DNA from: Delphinapterus leucas
Taxonomy: Eukaryota; Chordata; Mammalia; Artiodactyla; Monodontidae
DNA length: 64,000 bases
Direction: 5' to 3'
Assembly: GCF_002288925.2 (NCBI RefSeq)
Contig: NW_022098021.1
Location: forward strand, 6,264,138-6,328,137
Shown: positions 35,290 to 47,280 of the stretch, one piece after another
How the letters are laid out: the number at the start of each line of letters is the position of its first letter
Numbering within the stretch: the first letter of the stretch is position 1
Notes under the pieces: generated by a model
Seen by the model: only the letters and a program-made list of their open reading frames with translations
What the model was told of the DNA's origin: nothing
Databases searched by the model: none
Program-made: the position numbers and the translations under genes

Positions 35290-36054
35290 AGAGTTATTTA
35301 ATTTTTATTTAATTTATTTTTTTGCTATTTTTTTAAATTAATAGGTTTTATTTTTTAACAGATCTGGGTTTACAGAAAAATGAGCAGAAAGTACAGACAG
35401 TTCCCATATACCCCTTTACCCTTGTCCCAGTTTACTCTATTAATAATAGGGTAAAACATCTGGTATTAGTGTGATACGCTGGTTACAGTTGATAAGCCAG
35501 TATTGACAGATTATTATTAATTAAATTCAGTAGTTTGCATTAGGGTTCACTCTTTGTGCTGTATACTCTATGGATTTTGCAAAATGTATAATGACAAGTG
35601 TCCACTGTTACAGTGTCATACAGAGTAGTTTCACTGCCCTAAAAATCCCCTGTGCTCCAACTGTTCATCCCTCTCTCCTCCCCGACACCTGAACAACTGG
35701 CAACCACTGAACTTATTGCTGTCTTCATAATTTTGCTTTTTCCAGTGTGCCAAACAGTTGGAAACATACATTATGTAACCTTTTCAGATTGGCTTCTTTA
35801 AATTAGGAATATGCATTTAAGGTCCCCCCCCTTTTTTTTTCCTTAAAAATCTCATTTCTTTTTATTGCACAACAATATTCTATTGTATGGATGTACCACA
35901 GTTTGTTTATCCCTTCACTTATTAAAAGACATCTCGATTGCTTACAAGTTTTAGCAATTGTGAATAATTTGCTTTAAACATCCATGTGCAGCTTTTTGTG
36001 TAGATGTAAGTTTTCAACTCATTTGGATAAATGACAAGGAGCATGATTGCTGGA

Positions 36055-36056
<2 letters not shown>

Positions 36057-36088
<32 letters not shown>
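36057..36088. repeat. GT microsatellite inside L1
   Basis: Sixteen uninterrupted GT units within the L1 3' UTR, likely length-polymorphic. Confidence 0.9.
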
Positions 36089-36090
<2 letters not shown>

Positions 36091-36249
36091 TTTAAGAGTA
36101 TGTTTAATTTTGAAAGAAACTGTCAAACTCTCTCTTCCAAAATGGCTGTACCATTTTGCATTCTCACCAGTGATGAGTGAGAGTTCCTGTTGTTCCACAT
36201 CCTCTCTAGCATTTGGTGTTGTCAGTGTTTTGAATTTTTCCCGTTTCAG

Positions 36250-38285
36250 TAGATTTGTAGTGGCATCTCATTGTTTTAACTTGCAATTCCCTAATGACAT
36301 ATGATGTTGAACATCTTTTCATATGCTTATTTGTCATCTGTGTATCTTCTTTGGTAAGGTGTCTGTTTAGATCTCATGCCCATTTTTAAGTCGGGTTGTT
36401 TGTTCTCTTACTGTTGAGTTTTAAGAGTTCTTTGTATATTTTGGATACCAGTACTTTATGAAATATATATTTTCAAATATTTTCTCCCAGGCTATGGCTT
36501 GTTCTTTTATTCTGTGAACATTGTCTTTCATAGAGCATACATTTTGTTTGTTTTATTTTATTTTTGGTTGCATTGGGTCTTAGTTGTTTCATGTGGGATC
36601 TTCTTTGAGGCATGTGGGATCTTTCATTGTGGCACGCGGTGTTCTCTCTAGTCATGGTGTGCGGGCTTCTCTCTAGTTGTGGCATGTGGGTTTTCTCTCT
36701 CTAGTTGTGGCACACAGGCTCCAGAGCACGTGGGTTCTGTGGTTTACAGCATGCGGGCTCTCTCGTTTAGGCGAGTGAGCTCAGTAGTTGTGGTATGTGG
36801 GCTTAATTGCCCTGCAGCATGTGGGATCTTAGTTCCCTGGCCAGGGATCGAACCCACGTCCCCTGCACTGGAAGGCAGATTCTTTACCACTGAACCACCA
36901 GGGAAGTCCCTGAGCATATATTTTAAATTTTGATGAAAACAAACTTATTAATTTTTTCATTCATATATTTTGATTTTGGTGTTATATCAAAAATGTCATT
37001 GCCAAACCCGAGATCACCTGATTGTTAACCTTTATCCTATGTCACCGTCTAGGAATTTTAGAGTTTCGCACTTTACATTTAGGTTTATGATCCATTTTGG
37101 ATTAATATTTTTTTAAAGATGGAAGGCCTGTGTCTAGATTCAGTTTTTTGCATGTGAATGTCCAGTTGTTCCAGCACCATTTGCTGAAAAGACTATCCTT
37201 TCTCTGATGAGTTGGCCTTGCTCTTTTGTCAAAGATCAGATGACTATATTTATGTAGGTCTGTTACTGGGCTCTGTGTTATATTGTCTATTCTTTCTCCA
37301 GTACCACACTGTCTTGATTACTGTAGTATTAGAGTATGTCTTAAAGTGGAGTAATGTCAGTCATCTCTTTTTCTCCTGTAATATTGGGATGACTTCTGGA
37401 TCTTTAGCTGTTTCATGTAAGCTTCAAGATCAGTTTGTCAATATCCACGAAATAACTTGCTGGGGTTTTGGTTGGTATTGCATTGAATATATAGATCAAG
37501 TTGACAAGAACTGGCATTTTGACAACATTGAGCCTTCCTATCCATATTTATAGAATGCCTCTCTGTGTTTTTTTAAGATCTTCTCTGATTTCTTTCATCA
37601 GTGTTTTACATTTTCCTCATTATAGATCTTGTACATTTTTTTGTTAGATTTATATCAAAATATTTCACTTTTGGGGTGCCAATATAAATGGTATTATGTT
37701 TTCCACTTCAAATTCTAGTTGTTCATTGGTGGTATATAATAAAGCAATTGACTTTTGTATATTAACATTGTATCCTGCAACTTTGATATAAACACTTATT
37801 CCAGGATTTCCAGGAGTTTTTTGTTGATTCTTTGGGATTTTCTACATCATCTGTGAGCAAAGACAGCTTCACTTTTTTCTTTCCAATCTCTATATCTTTT
37901 ATTCCTTTTCCTGACTTATTGCATTGGCTAGGACTTCCAGTATGGTGTTGGACAAGAGTGGTGATAAGTGGACATCTTACTGTGTTCCTGATCTTATTAG
38001 GAAAGCACCTGTTTTCTCTGCATTAAGTATGATGTTAGCTGTAGTTTTTTGTAGATGTTCTTTATTGAATTGAGGAAGCTTCTCTTTATTCTTAGTTTGC
38101 TGAGAGTTTTTATCATGAATGGGTGTTGGATTTTGTCAAACGCTTTTCTGAATTTATGGATACGATCATATGATTTTTCTTTGTTAGTATGTTAAGCAAT
38201 AGGCTCCATTAATTGATTGATTTTTCTAATGTTGGACCAGCCTTGTATAACTTGAATAAATCCCACTTGATTGTTAAATTAGATT
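36250..38285 (-). pseudogene. L1 ORF2 remnant (reverse transcriptase and C-terminal part), decayed
   Basis: Read on the minus strand, sequence near 38100-38150 corresponds to the AFDKIQHPF part of L1 reverse transcriptase. The area around 37830-37870 corresponds to the catalytic FADD box, where the frame is broken. The C-terminal region follows down to about 36250. Stops and frameshifts occur throughout, so no enzyme is made. The 113-codon plus-strand frame at 37212-37553 is a shadow of it. Confidence 0.75.
36546..36911 (-). mobile_element. CHR-1-like tRNA-Glu SINE nested in L1
   Basis: Inverted long-form copy with repeated 'agttgtggcatgtggg' words, inverted B box 'gggatcgaaccc' and head 'ccaccagggaagtccc'. 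Duplication is gagcatacatttt (36533-36545) and gagcatatatttt (36912-36924), one mismatch. It is younger than the surrounding L1. Confidence 0.92.
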
Positions 38286-38295
38286 TCTACGGGTA

Positions 38296-38540
38296 CTACC
38301 TTAAAGTACCGCAATGAGTGACTTAACATAAATTTACTGTTCATAGTTTTGAAGGCTAGATGTCTGAGATCCAGGTGTCAGCAGGGTTGGCTCCTTCTGA
38401 GGGCTCTGAGAGCAAGAATCCATCCCATGCCGTTCCCCTAGCTTTGGGTGGTTTGCTGACAGTCTTTGGTACTTTCTTTGTTTTGCAGACACATCACTCC
38501 TATATCTAATTTACTTTATCTCTGTCCTCTTGCATTTTAC
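38296..38540 (-). mobile_element. MLT1-type LTR fragment (ERVL-MaLR), antisense
   Basis: The order 'ttaacataaatttactgttcatagttttgaaggctag', 'gagatccaggtgtcagcaggg', 'ctgagggctctgagagcaagaatcc', 'agacacatcactcc' parallels the inverted 3' half of MLT1 LTRs. It is strongly diverged and the ends are approximate. Confidence 0.5.
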
Positions 38541-39049
38541 TATAAGCAGCAAAGAGAAACCAGGCCTCACGTTCAACACTTTGCTTAGAAATCACCTCAA
38601 CTAAATATCCAGGTTCATTACTTACAAGTTCTACTTTCCACAGCACAGCAGAATGCAATTCAGCCAAGTTCTCTGTCACTTTTTAGCAAGCATCATTTTT
38701 CCTCCACTTTCTAATAACATGTTCCTCGTTTCCATCTGAGACCTACCAGAAGCGCCTTTAACGTTCATATTTCTAGCAACAGTTGGTGAGTCTCTGGTGA
38801 GGTAGTTTCTCTTAAGGGCAGGCCTCTTTGAGAACAGAATGGGCACTGGACTTATTTCAGAATGCCCACTCTTCCCCTCCCTCTGCCGGAAGCATGGGAT
38901 TTTTCTCTGATCTTCACTGTGGAAGCTGGTCAGGAATCTGGAGGTAATACTCAACGAAAGTGTGAGTCACCCACTAAGACTGGGCCCCCCTGGAGTTTTT
39001 AACTTTCAGAAATGCCCCTACTGAGCCCCTAGCAGCTCCTCAATTACAA
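38541..39049. other. Unclassified non-coding DNA
   Basis: No exon recognised. A 92-codon minus-strand frame (38676-38954) has no family resemblance. The first part may be more of the preceding LTR. Confidence 0.4.
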
Positions 39050-41540
39050 TTAGGTTTTCATGCCCCCAGTACTGGTTCCTGCACAGATTTCTGCCTGTGG
39101 GTTTCTCCAGGAAGTTGTGATTCTCTGTGTCTGCCTGTCTGTCTTTCTCTCCAACTTTGGGGGCAGCAGTTTGCCCTGTGTCCTCAGTTTTCTGATGGCT
39201 CTAAGAAGATTTGCTGATTTTAAGTTTTTGAGCTTTTTTCTTACTGTGTGGGTGTGAGTGGTGACTTCTAAGTTTCTTACATTCCGGACTAGAAACTGAA
39301 GTCTGTAAGTCTGTGTTTAATTTAGCTTTTTTTTTGACTTTGTGTGTATGTGGGCTGAGTGTTTTTGTTTTTGCTTTTGTTTTGCACAATTATTAGCAAT
39401 ACCGCAACCTTGCATATATGACAAGTTGCCTTCTGTAGACTGACTCTTCAAAGTGGATCGAAGGTTATACAAAATACTAACTGACGTGTATTGGGCCAAA
39501 TTTCCTTATGGTGAAGTCACTGTACTCGCAGCAGCATGGATGACTTTGCCTGCTTCCACAGCCTCTCACCAACATTGACTATTGCCAGACTTCTCTATCC
39601 TTGCCAGTTAGATAAGCAGAAAGAGAGGTCTTCTAGTTTTACCTGCATTTTTTTTCACCGCAAGTCTATCTTCTCACATATACTGGTCTCTTGTATTGCT
39701 TCTTTTGTTAATTACCTGTGTGTGTTTCATCAATTTCTCTGTGTGGATGTTCATCATTTTCCTATTAATTAATAAAAAGTTTACTTTAAGTTAGTAAACT
39801 TTTGTCTATCTTATATTTTGTAAATGTTTTTTCCACATGTATGTTGTTTATATTTTTAACTTCATAATAGGATTTTTGTTAAGTTTTTTACTTTTTTAAT
39901 AAAGTGTGTATACTTTTACCGTTAATTCTTTTGTTCTTGTTTTTAATGTTTCTAACAAAGATTTTCCCCATTCCTGACATATTCGGTTGTTTATTTTGAT
40001 TTTGGTCTTGGATTTTGCTCAGCCATATTTTCCTCTAGTCTTTAAAATATGTATCTTTGGTTCACCTGGAATGGGTTTTCATGGAAAGCCTGAGAATGGG
40101 GTCAAGCTTGATTTGTAGCCAAACATCATCTAGCCAGTTGTACAAACACTTAGAAAATAGCTCCCTTTTTTTTTTTTTAACTGATATAAATACCACCTTT
40201 ATCACTGGCTGGGATTTCCTTCTGGGCTCTCCATTTATGGATTCGTCTGTTTCACACCGTGTAATTCTATAGCATTAGCGCTGGTATTTATATAGCGTTT
40301 ATCTCTGGTGAGTGTTACAACCTCTTTACTTCTTCCTTTTCTGTTTCTTACACCTCCAGCTAGTCTCACAAATTCATTCTTCAGGGTGGCCTTTCAAAGT
40401 CATTTTTTCAAGATCACCTCCCCACAAAATAGGAGTTAGTACTTCTTTTTATTATTAGCCTCACACATTTTCAGGTAAGTTTGTATATAAGTTTTTAATT
40501 GATTTGTCAGTAATTTGAATGGGATCTTTTGTGTGCTTCCTTAAACCAGTGAAACTCTTGCTGTTTATACTTTTAACTGGTCCTTTGATTGAACGCTTAC
40601 TGATTGTATTTTCAGTTGATATATTTTTACCAGGTATGTCAGTAATGATATACTAACAAAGAATTCAAATAATGATGATTATTTTTCATTTATAATGTTA
40701 AAACTTTGCTTTTACTCTCTTGTTTAGATGCAGTTTTTAAATAATATTAAACAATAATGGTGTTAATGAATACTTTTATCTCATTTGGGGCTTTGTTGGG
40801 AGTGTTCCTAGTGTTTGTTAATCTTAGTGGTTCAGCTGATGGTGTGAAATACATGCTTTTATCATTTTAAGGAATTATCTCTATTCTATTTTTATTCAGT
40901 CGTTTTTTTTCAATCAGGAATAGATGGTCAGTTTTGTCATTGTTTAAATCAATAATCAACAGACTCCTGTGATTTTTCTCCTTGAGTTTTTGATACACTC
41001 AATTATTTAAATAGATTTTTCTGATACTGAGTTATTTTCTCTGTACTCTGGAACTAATTAATTGGCATACTCATTCATTCATGAAACCATTTTGGCCTGG
41101 AGCTTATTATAAATCAGTAATTGGCAACTTTCTCAGTGATTTCTTTGTTTTTTGGCCTATTTAGGTGTTCCAGTTAATTTCTGTAACATGTTTTCCTGCA
41201 AAACTATCCACTCTCCCCAATTTCCTAAAACATTAGCATACAGTTCTTTAAGTTTTACTTGTATCTCTGTCTTCCCCTCTTATATCCACTGTTATATATT
41301 TACCTAATTTTTGACTAGGTTGAGGTTTGTGTGGTATATTGAGGTTGTTGTCTCAAAATACAATTCCTAATTTATTTATCTACCATGACTTCTTTTTCCT
41401 AATTTATTACTTTTTAAAATCTTTAGGACAATCTTTTGCCTTTCCATGGGCATATTTATTTGTATTTTTTATAACCTCTTCCATTGATTGCTTACTTCAT
41501 TTATTTTATTTTGTATTAGCACAGAAGGTGTATTTACTCT
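39050..41540 (-). mobile_element. Old LINE-1 remnant, antisense, fragmented
   Basis: The T-rich plus strand keeps words of inverted L1. At 39270-39300 'ttacattccggactagaaactgaag' is 3' UTR-like. ORF2-like text runs through 'gaataccacctttatcactggctggg' (about 40185) and 'ccattttggcctggagcttatta' (about 41088-41110). All frames are broken. The first 450 bases are less certain than the rest. Confidence 0.6.
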
Positions 41541-42583
41541 GAATATACACCTGACTGTATTCTGAAGGTTTTATTAAATAACTAGGGTGAGATTGGTCCT
41601 ATTTGATTATATTATTGGCTGGAACTACAAGGATACAGAATCCTGACCTCATTCATTCACCTTTTCCCATAAGGTCCCTAAGACTTAAAGCCCCAGTATA
41701 CAGAACCTAGAAAGCTGGGATGAAGAGCGTAAAACGCTTAATTTTTCCTAGCCAGAATAGACTTAAATAGCTTCTGATAAATAGCACTAGTTTCTAGAGG
41801 CTTGTTCTATTCCATCGCTTTCAGTATGCAAGCCCAAACTCAATATAGTATTAGAAAAGCATAGTCCATGATCATCAGCATTGAGAAAGGGAAATAGAGG
41901 AAGACATTGTTGAGCCAGAAGAGGCACATTAGCTCAGAACGTCTGGTGTTGGACTGGTCTGGGCCATGGCAGCACCTATACAGTGGAGGAAGAGGAGAGA
42001 GAGAACCAGATGTTCCTTCCTCCTCTCGTGCAGGAGCAGGTGCTGTGTCATCACCCCAGCTTTCGGAAAGGGAGGTGCAGAACAGTCACACCTAGGCTCT
42101 GTGTTTACTATTGGTTGCTAGCATATTTGTCCCCATCAGGTCCTGGAATGTGACCAGTTGCCAATTCTTATTCTTTGTTGTGAAGACCAGGAGGAAGGTA
42201 GAAAGATGAACACACACACAGGAAATAAGTTTATCCCTAGAGGCCAACTGTTTTCATTTGTATCCTTTGAATTTGTGTGACTTTCTGCCATTGTGACTTT
42301 GATACCTTATTTGATCCAAGACTTGTTTAAAAAAAACCATTTTAAAAAATTTCCAGTGGATCTGGTTTGCTTCTGTTTTAGGTATTTACGTTGAGTTATA
42401 TAGAACTGTGAGCACCGGAAGTGATTTTAAAGGTTTTTAACATTTTGGAATTGATTGACTGTGAGCTCATGTTCTGTGCTGTGGCTTTCCAGGGCAGTCC
42501 TGTGTGCTCTGGGTCGTAGAAGCATCCTTTAGATGATTTTGTGTCTCTGACAGGGCCCAGGGGCTTGCACCAGTTCTGGGTCC
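41541..42583. other. Unique non-coding DNA
   Basis: No repeat or exon recognised. A 62-codon frame at 41907-42095 has no family resemblance. Confidence 0.5.
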
Positions 42584-42587
42584 TTTT

Positions 42588-42951
42588 TTTTTTTTTTAAA
42601 ATAAATTTATTTATTTATCTGTTTATCTTTGTCTGCGTTGGGTCTTGATTGCTGCACGTGGCCGTTCTCTAGTTGTGACGAGTGGGGGCTACTCTTCGTT
42701 GCAGTGCGCGGCCTTCTCATTGCGGTGGCTTCTCTTGTTGCGGAGCACCGGCTCTAGGTGCCGTGGGCTCAGTAGTTGTGGCATGTGGGCTCAGTAGTTG
42801 TGGCTCGTGGGCTCTAGAGCGCAGGCTCAGTAGCTGTGGCTCACGGGCTTAGTTGCTCCGCGGCATGTGGGATCTTCCCGGACCAGGGCTCCAACCCATG
42901 TCCCCTGCACTGGCAGGCGGATTCTTAACCACTGCGCCACCAGGGAAGCCC
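42588..42951 (-). mobile_element. CHR-1-like tRNA-Glu SINE (long form)
   Basis: Inverted full-length copy with T run, 'taaatttatttatttat', several 'agtagttgtggc' units and the head 'ccaccagggaagcccc'. Flanks ctgggtcctttt (42576-42587) and ctgtgtccattt (42952-42963) differ at two bases, so the duplication is weak and the insertion older. Confidence 0.9.
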
Positions 42952-42963
42952 CTGTGTCCATTT

Positions 42964-43529
42964 TATGGTCATTTCTCAGCCTGGGTTTCCTGTGCCCTAA
43001 TATCCATCCCATCTCAGGCCAAGGAGGCTCCCATTTCTTTGGGTGACTCTGTACCAGTCCCCAGGCAAGTGGGGAGCTTCTTTGCTACTTCTCCAGGCCA
43101 AAGGCGGAATACTCTGGTCCCTGAATGTCATGATTTGGGGCAAGTAGCTCAGTCTCCAGCTCCCTGTGGTTTGTGGTCTGGACTCGGTGCCCACAGGGCT
43201 GTCAGAACCCTGGATGTTCAGGGAACGTCCAGGGAGTCATTTGGCTTCGACTCCTACTTCTGTGACTTTGATTCCTTCTTGACTTTTTATAGCTGGTGAT
43301 TTATTTCCCTTTCTTGGCTTCAGCTCAACTATGCAATTAAAAATTATCTGGCTCTGTTTTATCCAGAATTTTGCCATGAGAAACCAAGGGGCAAAGGTAG
43401 AAAAGGATCCCTGTGTGCCAGTTGTGTGCACACCATTGCCTGGGGATCTGGAGTGATGGTCACACTGACCGTGCTTAGTGGTGCAGCTAGGGGCCTCAAT
43501 TTATATAGTTATATGGCCTGTACACATCT
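42964..43529. other. Unique non-coding DNA
   Basis: GC-moderate unique sequence. The 148-codon frame starting inside the SINE at 42853 extends to 43299; its second half has no family resemblance and is most likely chance. Confidence 0.45.
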
Positions 43530-43680
43530 TCTTCAATTAATTCACTTCAGTTAAACTCAGCGAATACTCACTGAGAAGCTGTTACAGGGTAGTTACTGTG
43601 TTGGGTGCTGTACAAGACAGAAGTAGTCTTAATCACCAGTGATTCATGGTCCAGTAGGAGGGACAGACAGAGCATGGAAT
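43530..43680 (+). mobile_element. L2 LINE 3' fragment
   Basis: The words 'gcgaatactcactgagaagctgttacagggtagttactgtgttgggtgctgtacaag' follow the L2 3' region 'tatttattgagcacctactatgtgc...gtgctg', ending in 'tcatggtccagtaggagggacag'. Diverged. Confidence 0.55.
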
Positions 43681-45002
43681 GGGTGGAACTTGCATTTTCT
43701 TCTGTGGCGCTTGGGGTACCTCAGGGGTCAGGCTACTTGTTGGATTCTGGGGGTAGATCTCACCAGAGTAGACAGATGTGGGAACAGTCCAAGAGGTTCT
43801 TACATTTGGGAGGAGCTCAGACTCCTTTGAAAATCTGAAAAAAAAAATACCTATGGACCTTGTTCTCAGAAAAAAATTCATTTTGCACATGGTTTCTGGG
43901 TTCCAGTAGCCCCTCTGTAAGACCTCGTAGGGTTAGAAACTGCTGAAGTCAACGTAAGACAAAGCTGCTTGGGTTTCCATCGCAAGTCTTTCGGGAAAGA
44001 GAAGTAATTTTGTTTCAGCCCCGCAGTCAGTAAACAGAGACCACAGATGCCATGAGAACTGCAGATAATGTGGCCAGTGTTTCATCAGGATGTACGTTAT
44101 TCTTCCTAGTGCTGTCTAATACGATCACCGGCATTATCCCTAACAAACTATGGAGATGTTTAAAAACTCAGTGCCCGCACGGGAGAGTGTGCTGACAACT
44201 CTGGCCTAATTAGCCATCTTCTAACTGTAAGAATGCTAGCATGTAAAATCCCAGCTACCTGATGTGCCGTGGTAGTGGCCAGCGGCAGATTTACTGCTCT
44301 TTTAGTGATGTTGGAAACACTCTTAGCGTGAGATCGAATATCTGACCTTTGTTTGCCAAGTCGAGGACGCTTCCTCCCGCTTTTGCTATCTTTCAGTTGC
44401 CTTTGCACTGCATGAATCACAAATGTAATGCTAGAAACATGAGCTTTTGCCAGTGTAAGGTAAAAATAAATAAAATATTAACTTTTCTTCAGTGGGATTC
44501 TCGATGCACAGTGAACATTTCCCTGCATTATCACCTGTAGATGATTTGGTTCTGAGTGACCTCATATGATTAAAATCGCCAGGTGTGGGGAAGTTCTGAT
44601 TGTGGGATGAACGTTCTCAGCAAACAAATGCAATTTTTACCTTGCTTAGAATTTTATGTTATGAAGAGTATTTTCCATGAACTGCATTTGTTTTTATCTC
44701 GAATCTGTCCTTTTACCTTTGATTTGCATTTTTTTGAGTTTGTAGGTATGACAGTTTCATGAAAACTTTAGACATAAAACCCAACCTTACAGAAAAGAAA
44801 AATTATAATTCTTCTAAATGACCAAAGATGCCTCATTCTTTCATTCTACCTACCAGCTTCTTTAAAGATGTTATATATTTGTTTTTATATTGTAATTATT
44901 GATAAAGGAGAGAAGAAAAACTCAAATATATTTTAAATTTAGCGTGAATCAAATGCAGGTTGCTCTAATCTGAAATTACGAAGAGGAGAAGAACTTTGAA
45001 CA
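43681..45002. other. Unique non-coding DNA; repeat-free CpG-retaining stretch at 44080-44600
   Basis: No mobile element recognised. Between about 44090 and 44580 I count 14 CpG dinucleotides, unusual for bulk CpG-depleted mammalian DNA outside islands, together with intact unique sequence. The 86-codon minus-strand frame at 44160-44420 is basic but matches no protein I know. It is a candidate conserved regulatory element or an unrecognised exon. Confidence 0.35.
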
Positions 45003-45130
45003 TAGTTTGAAGAGCCCCAGACCTGGGTTAGAATATCTAGGGGCTGTTCCCAGCTCTGACCTTGCCACTTTCTGTGTGACCTTGAACAGACCACTTCCCT
45101 CTGTCAGTTTCTCTTTTCTTGTCTATAAAA
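45003..45130 (-). mobile_element. MIR SINE, antisense
   Basis: The words 'cagacctgggttagaat', 'cagctctgaccttgccactttctgtgtgaccttgaac', 'cctctgtcagtttctc' and 'ctataaaatcgacat' match inverted MIR in order. Confidence 0.8.
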
Positions 45131-45155
45131 TCGACATATTTCTAGAGTAACTTTA

Positions 45156-45530
45156 TTTTTTTTTTTAACTTTTATTATTTTTTAAAATAAACTTATTTAT
45201 TTATTTTTGGCTGTGTCGGGTCTTCGTTGCTGCGCGCGGGCTTTCTCTAGTTGCGGCGAGCAGGGGCTATTCTTTGTTGCGGTGCGTGGGCTTCTCATTT
45301 TGGTGGCTCCTCTTGTTGTGGAGCACGGGCTCTAGGCACGTGGGCTTCAGTAGTTGTAGCGCGCGGGCTCAGTAGTTGTGGCTCGCGGGCTCTAGAGCGC
45401 AGGCTCGGTAGTTGTGGCTCACGGGCTTCGTTGCTCCGCGGCATGTGGGATCTTCCCAGACCAGGGCTCAAACCTGTGTCCCCTGCATTGGCAGGTGGAT
45501 TCTTAACCACTGCACCACCAGGGAAGCCCC
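45156..45530 (-). mobile_element. CHR-1-like tRNA-Glu SINE (long form)
   Basis: Inverted full-length copy with tail, several 'agtagttgtggc' units and head 'ccaccagggaagcccc'. The 14-bp duplication is ctagagtaacttta (45142-45155) and ctagagtgacttta (45531-45544), one mismatch. It lies immediately after a MIR. Confidence 0.93.
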
Positions 45531-45639
45531 CTAGAGTGACTTTAAATGAAAATCAAATGCCTAATAGCTCAGTATAGGACACCCCCCCAACACTTTAATC
45601 TTTTCCTGTCTTAGCAATTGTCTTATTTGTTAAGATGTA

Positions 45640-46030
45640 TTAATTTGTTGTTTTCTTGTGTGTTACCTTTTACCTTCATGCGGACAGGGATTTACATGCC
45701 CAGTACCTAACACAGTGCCTGGCATAGGCTAGCCGACCCTCTCCTTCTTCTAGAGTCACATCCCCTTGGAAGCCTTTACTGCTCTGCCTTCTCCCTGATA
45801 GGTGGAATTAACACTCAGTCTCTCTTCAAACGCCCACCTACCCAGTACTTATTTCTGAAAAATAAAAGCACGTCATACATTTAACTGCATTTGTTTTAAG
45901 TCTCTTTCTTCCTGCAAGTCATTTAACCTCTGTAAGACAAGGATCCTTTCTCACTCATCTTCTTATCCCTGGCATCTAGGATGGTGCCCAGTATATAGTA
46001 GATGCTTAATTTTTAGGTGGATGAAAAACG
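45640..46030 (+). mobile_element. L2 LINE 3' fragments
   Basis: Words such as 'gcccagtacctaacacagtgcctggcatag' (45698-45728) and 'catctaggatggtgcccagtatatagtagatgcttaatt' (45974-46012) are the L2 3' terminal phrase, occurring twice. The stretch between them ('ttggaagcctttactgctctgcc') also fits L2. Two overlapping or duplicated L2 copies are likely. Confidence 0.65.
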
Positions 46031-46429
46031 TTAACATGTGGTTATTGGCCTAGCACAGCAGGCAAATTGACTTATTCTCTGGCACTCTGTCCCTTTAGCC
46101 CCAGAAACGAGCCCATTTCTGGGTTAGCAGGGGATATGTTGGTGTGAGAGGTGTGCTGTGGCTGGGATTACTGTCCATCCTGCCTCGCTTGTACCAGCCC
46201 CATTTCAGGTCTGCTTACCCCAGTGTCCCATTCAGTTTAGTAGTCATGTCAGATGTATGTTATTTTGATGTTTAAGAAATAATTTTCATTTTGAATGTAG
46301 TTTTAAATAAAACTGTATTATAATTTATTTTTTATAAATATAAATTCGTATAATTTTAATAGCTTTGTTAGCTACTAAAATTAATAGCTATTAATTTTAA
46401 TAGCTCTGTATAATTTTAATAGCTTTTTA
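46031..46429. other. Unique AT-rich DNA with palindromic cluster
   Basis: The last 80 bases hold three copies of taattttaatagct (46351-46364, 46392-46405, 46411-46424) and a 24-bp perfect palindrome (46376-46399). The remainder is unremarkable. Confidence 0.7.
46376..46399. repeat. 24-bp perfect AT-rich palindrome
   Basis: The sequence centres on attaatagctattaat and extends symmetrically to 24 bases, giving twelve perfect pairs on each side with no loop. It overlaps a direct-repeat cluster. It could extrude as a small cruciform. Confidence 0.95.
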
Positions 46430-46790
46430 CGTAGCATAGAATCACCCATTTCAAGTGTAAAGTCAGTGATTTTTAGTACATTTACTGAGTGGTTCATCCA
46501 TCACCATGTCCAGCTTTAGGACATTTTCATCACCCCAATAAGATCCCTCACACCCACTTTTACTCCCAGCCAGTAATCTACTTTCTGTCTATAAGTTTTC
46601 CTTTTCTGGAAATTTCACATAAACGAAACCATGCAGCATATGGTCTCTTGTGTCTGTCTTCTTTCAATAAGGATTGAGGTTCATCCATATCATATCTTGT
46701 ATTGGTAGTTCATTCCTTTTTTTTTGCTGAATAGTATTCAAATTTATGGATGCAACTCATTTTATCTATCTGCTTAATAGGACTGTATTA
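46430..46790 (-). mobile_element. L1 3' UTR fragment, antisense
   Basis: The words 'agtgatttttagtacatttactgagtggttcatccatcaccatgtcc' and 'ggaaatttcacataaacgaaaccatgca' match inverted L1MB/L1MC-grade 3' UTR in order. Diverged. Confidence 0.7.
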
Positions 46791-46959
46791 TCATTTAAAA
46801 CCAATATTTTGATAATATGTATTTCAAAAATTGTATAATTTAATTATTTTAGTGCCCCCTTTCCCCTCTGAATTGTGTGTTAGGATGATATTACCCTGGC
46901 TATAGGCCAACCTGTCTATGTGTGGTTTCCGGGGTAGAGAACCCTTGGAAGCCATACTG

Positions 46960-47067
46960 GTTCAACTTCTGTTCATATCAACATGTACTGAGCACCCTTG
47001 TGCTAGACTCTGAAGATGCAGAAACAAGTAAGACATCATCCCTGCCTTTGAAGACCTTACAGTCTAA
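46960..47067 (+). mobile_element. L2 LINE 3' fragment
   Basis: The words 'tactgagcacccttgtgctagactctgaagatgcagaaacaagtaagac' and 'cttacagtctaac' match the L2 3' region. It abuts a MIR. Confidence 0.6.
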
Positions 47068-47280
47068 CAATAACAGCTAACGTTAATTGAGCACCTACTA
47101 TTGCTGGAGATGGTTCTGAGTACATTACGTGTATTGTCTTATTAGATCCTTGCTGTAATATCTGAGGAGGAGAGTATCCTTATCATCCTCCTTTTGTATG
47201 TGAAACTGGGCCCAGAGAGGTTAAGTAACTTGCTCTGGCTTAGGAGACTGGCTAGATGGTAGTGCCTGTAACTGAGATTG
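47068..47280 (+). mobile_element. MIR SINE
   Basis: Nearly full MIR order: 'aacagctaacgttaattgagcacctacta', 'gtgtattgtcttattagatcc', 'ttgtatgtgaaactgggcccagagaggttaagtaacttgc', then the tail part. Among the better-preserved MIRs in the window. Confidence 0.85.

Larger units (their letters stand above)
35290..38285 (-). mobile_element. LINE-1, antisense, 5'-truncated in the reverse transcriptase region, with nested SINE
   Basis: This is the largest L1 on the minus strand. The 3' UTR lies at about 35290-36250 and the C-terminal half of ORF2 at about 36250-38285, ending upstream within reverse transcriptase. A (GT)16 run sits at 36057-36088. A CHR-1-like SINE interrupts it at 36546-36911. The degree of decay suggests an L1M-grade element. 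Confidence 0.85.

Noticed and set aside
37212..37553. 113-codon membrane-like frame
   Set aside because: It is the complement of L1 ORF2; the hydrophobic text comes from T-rich antisense L1.
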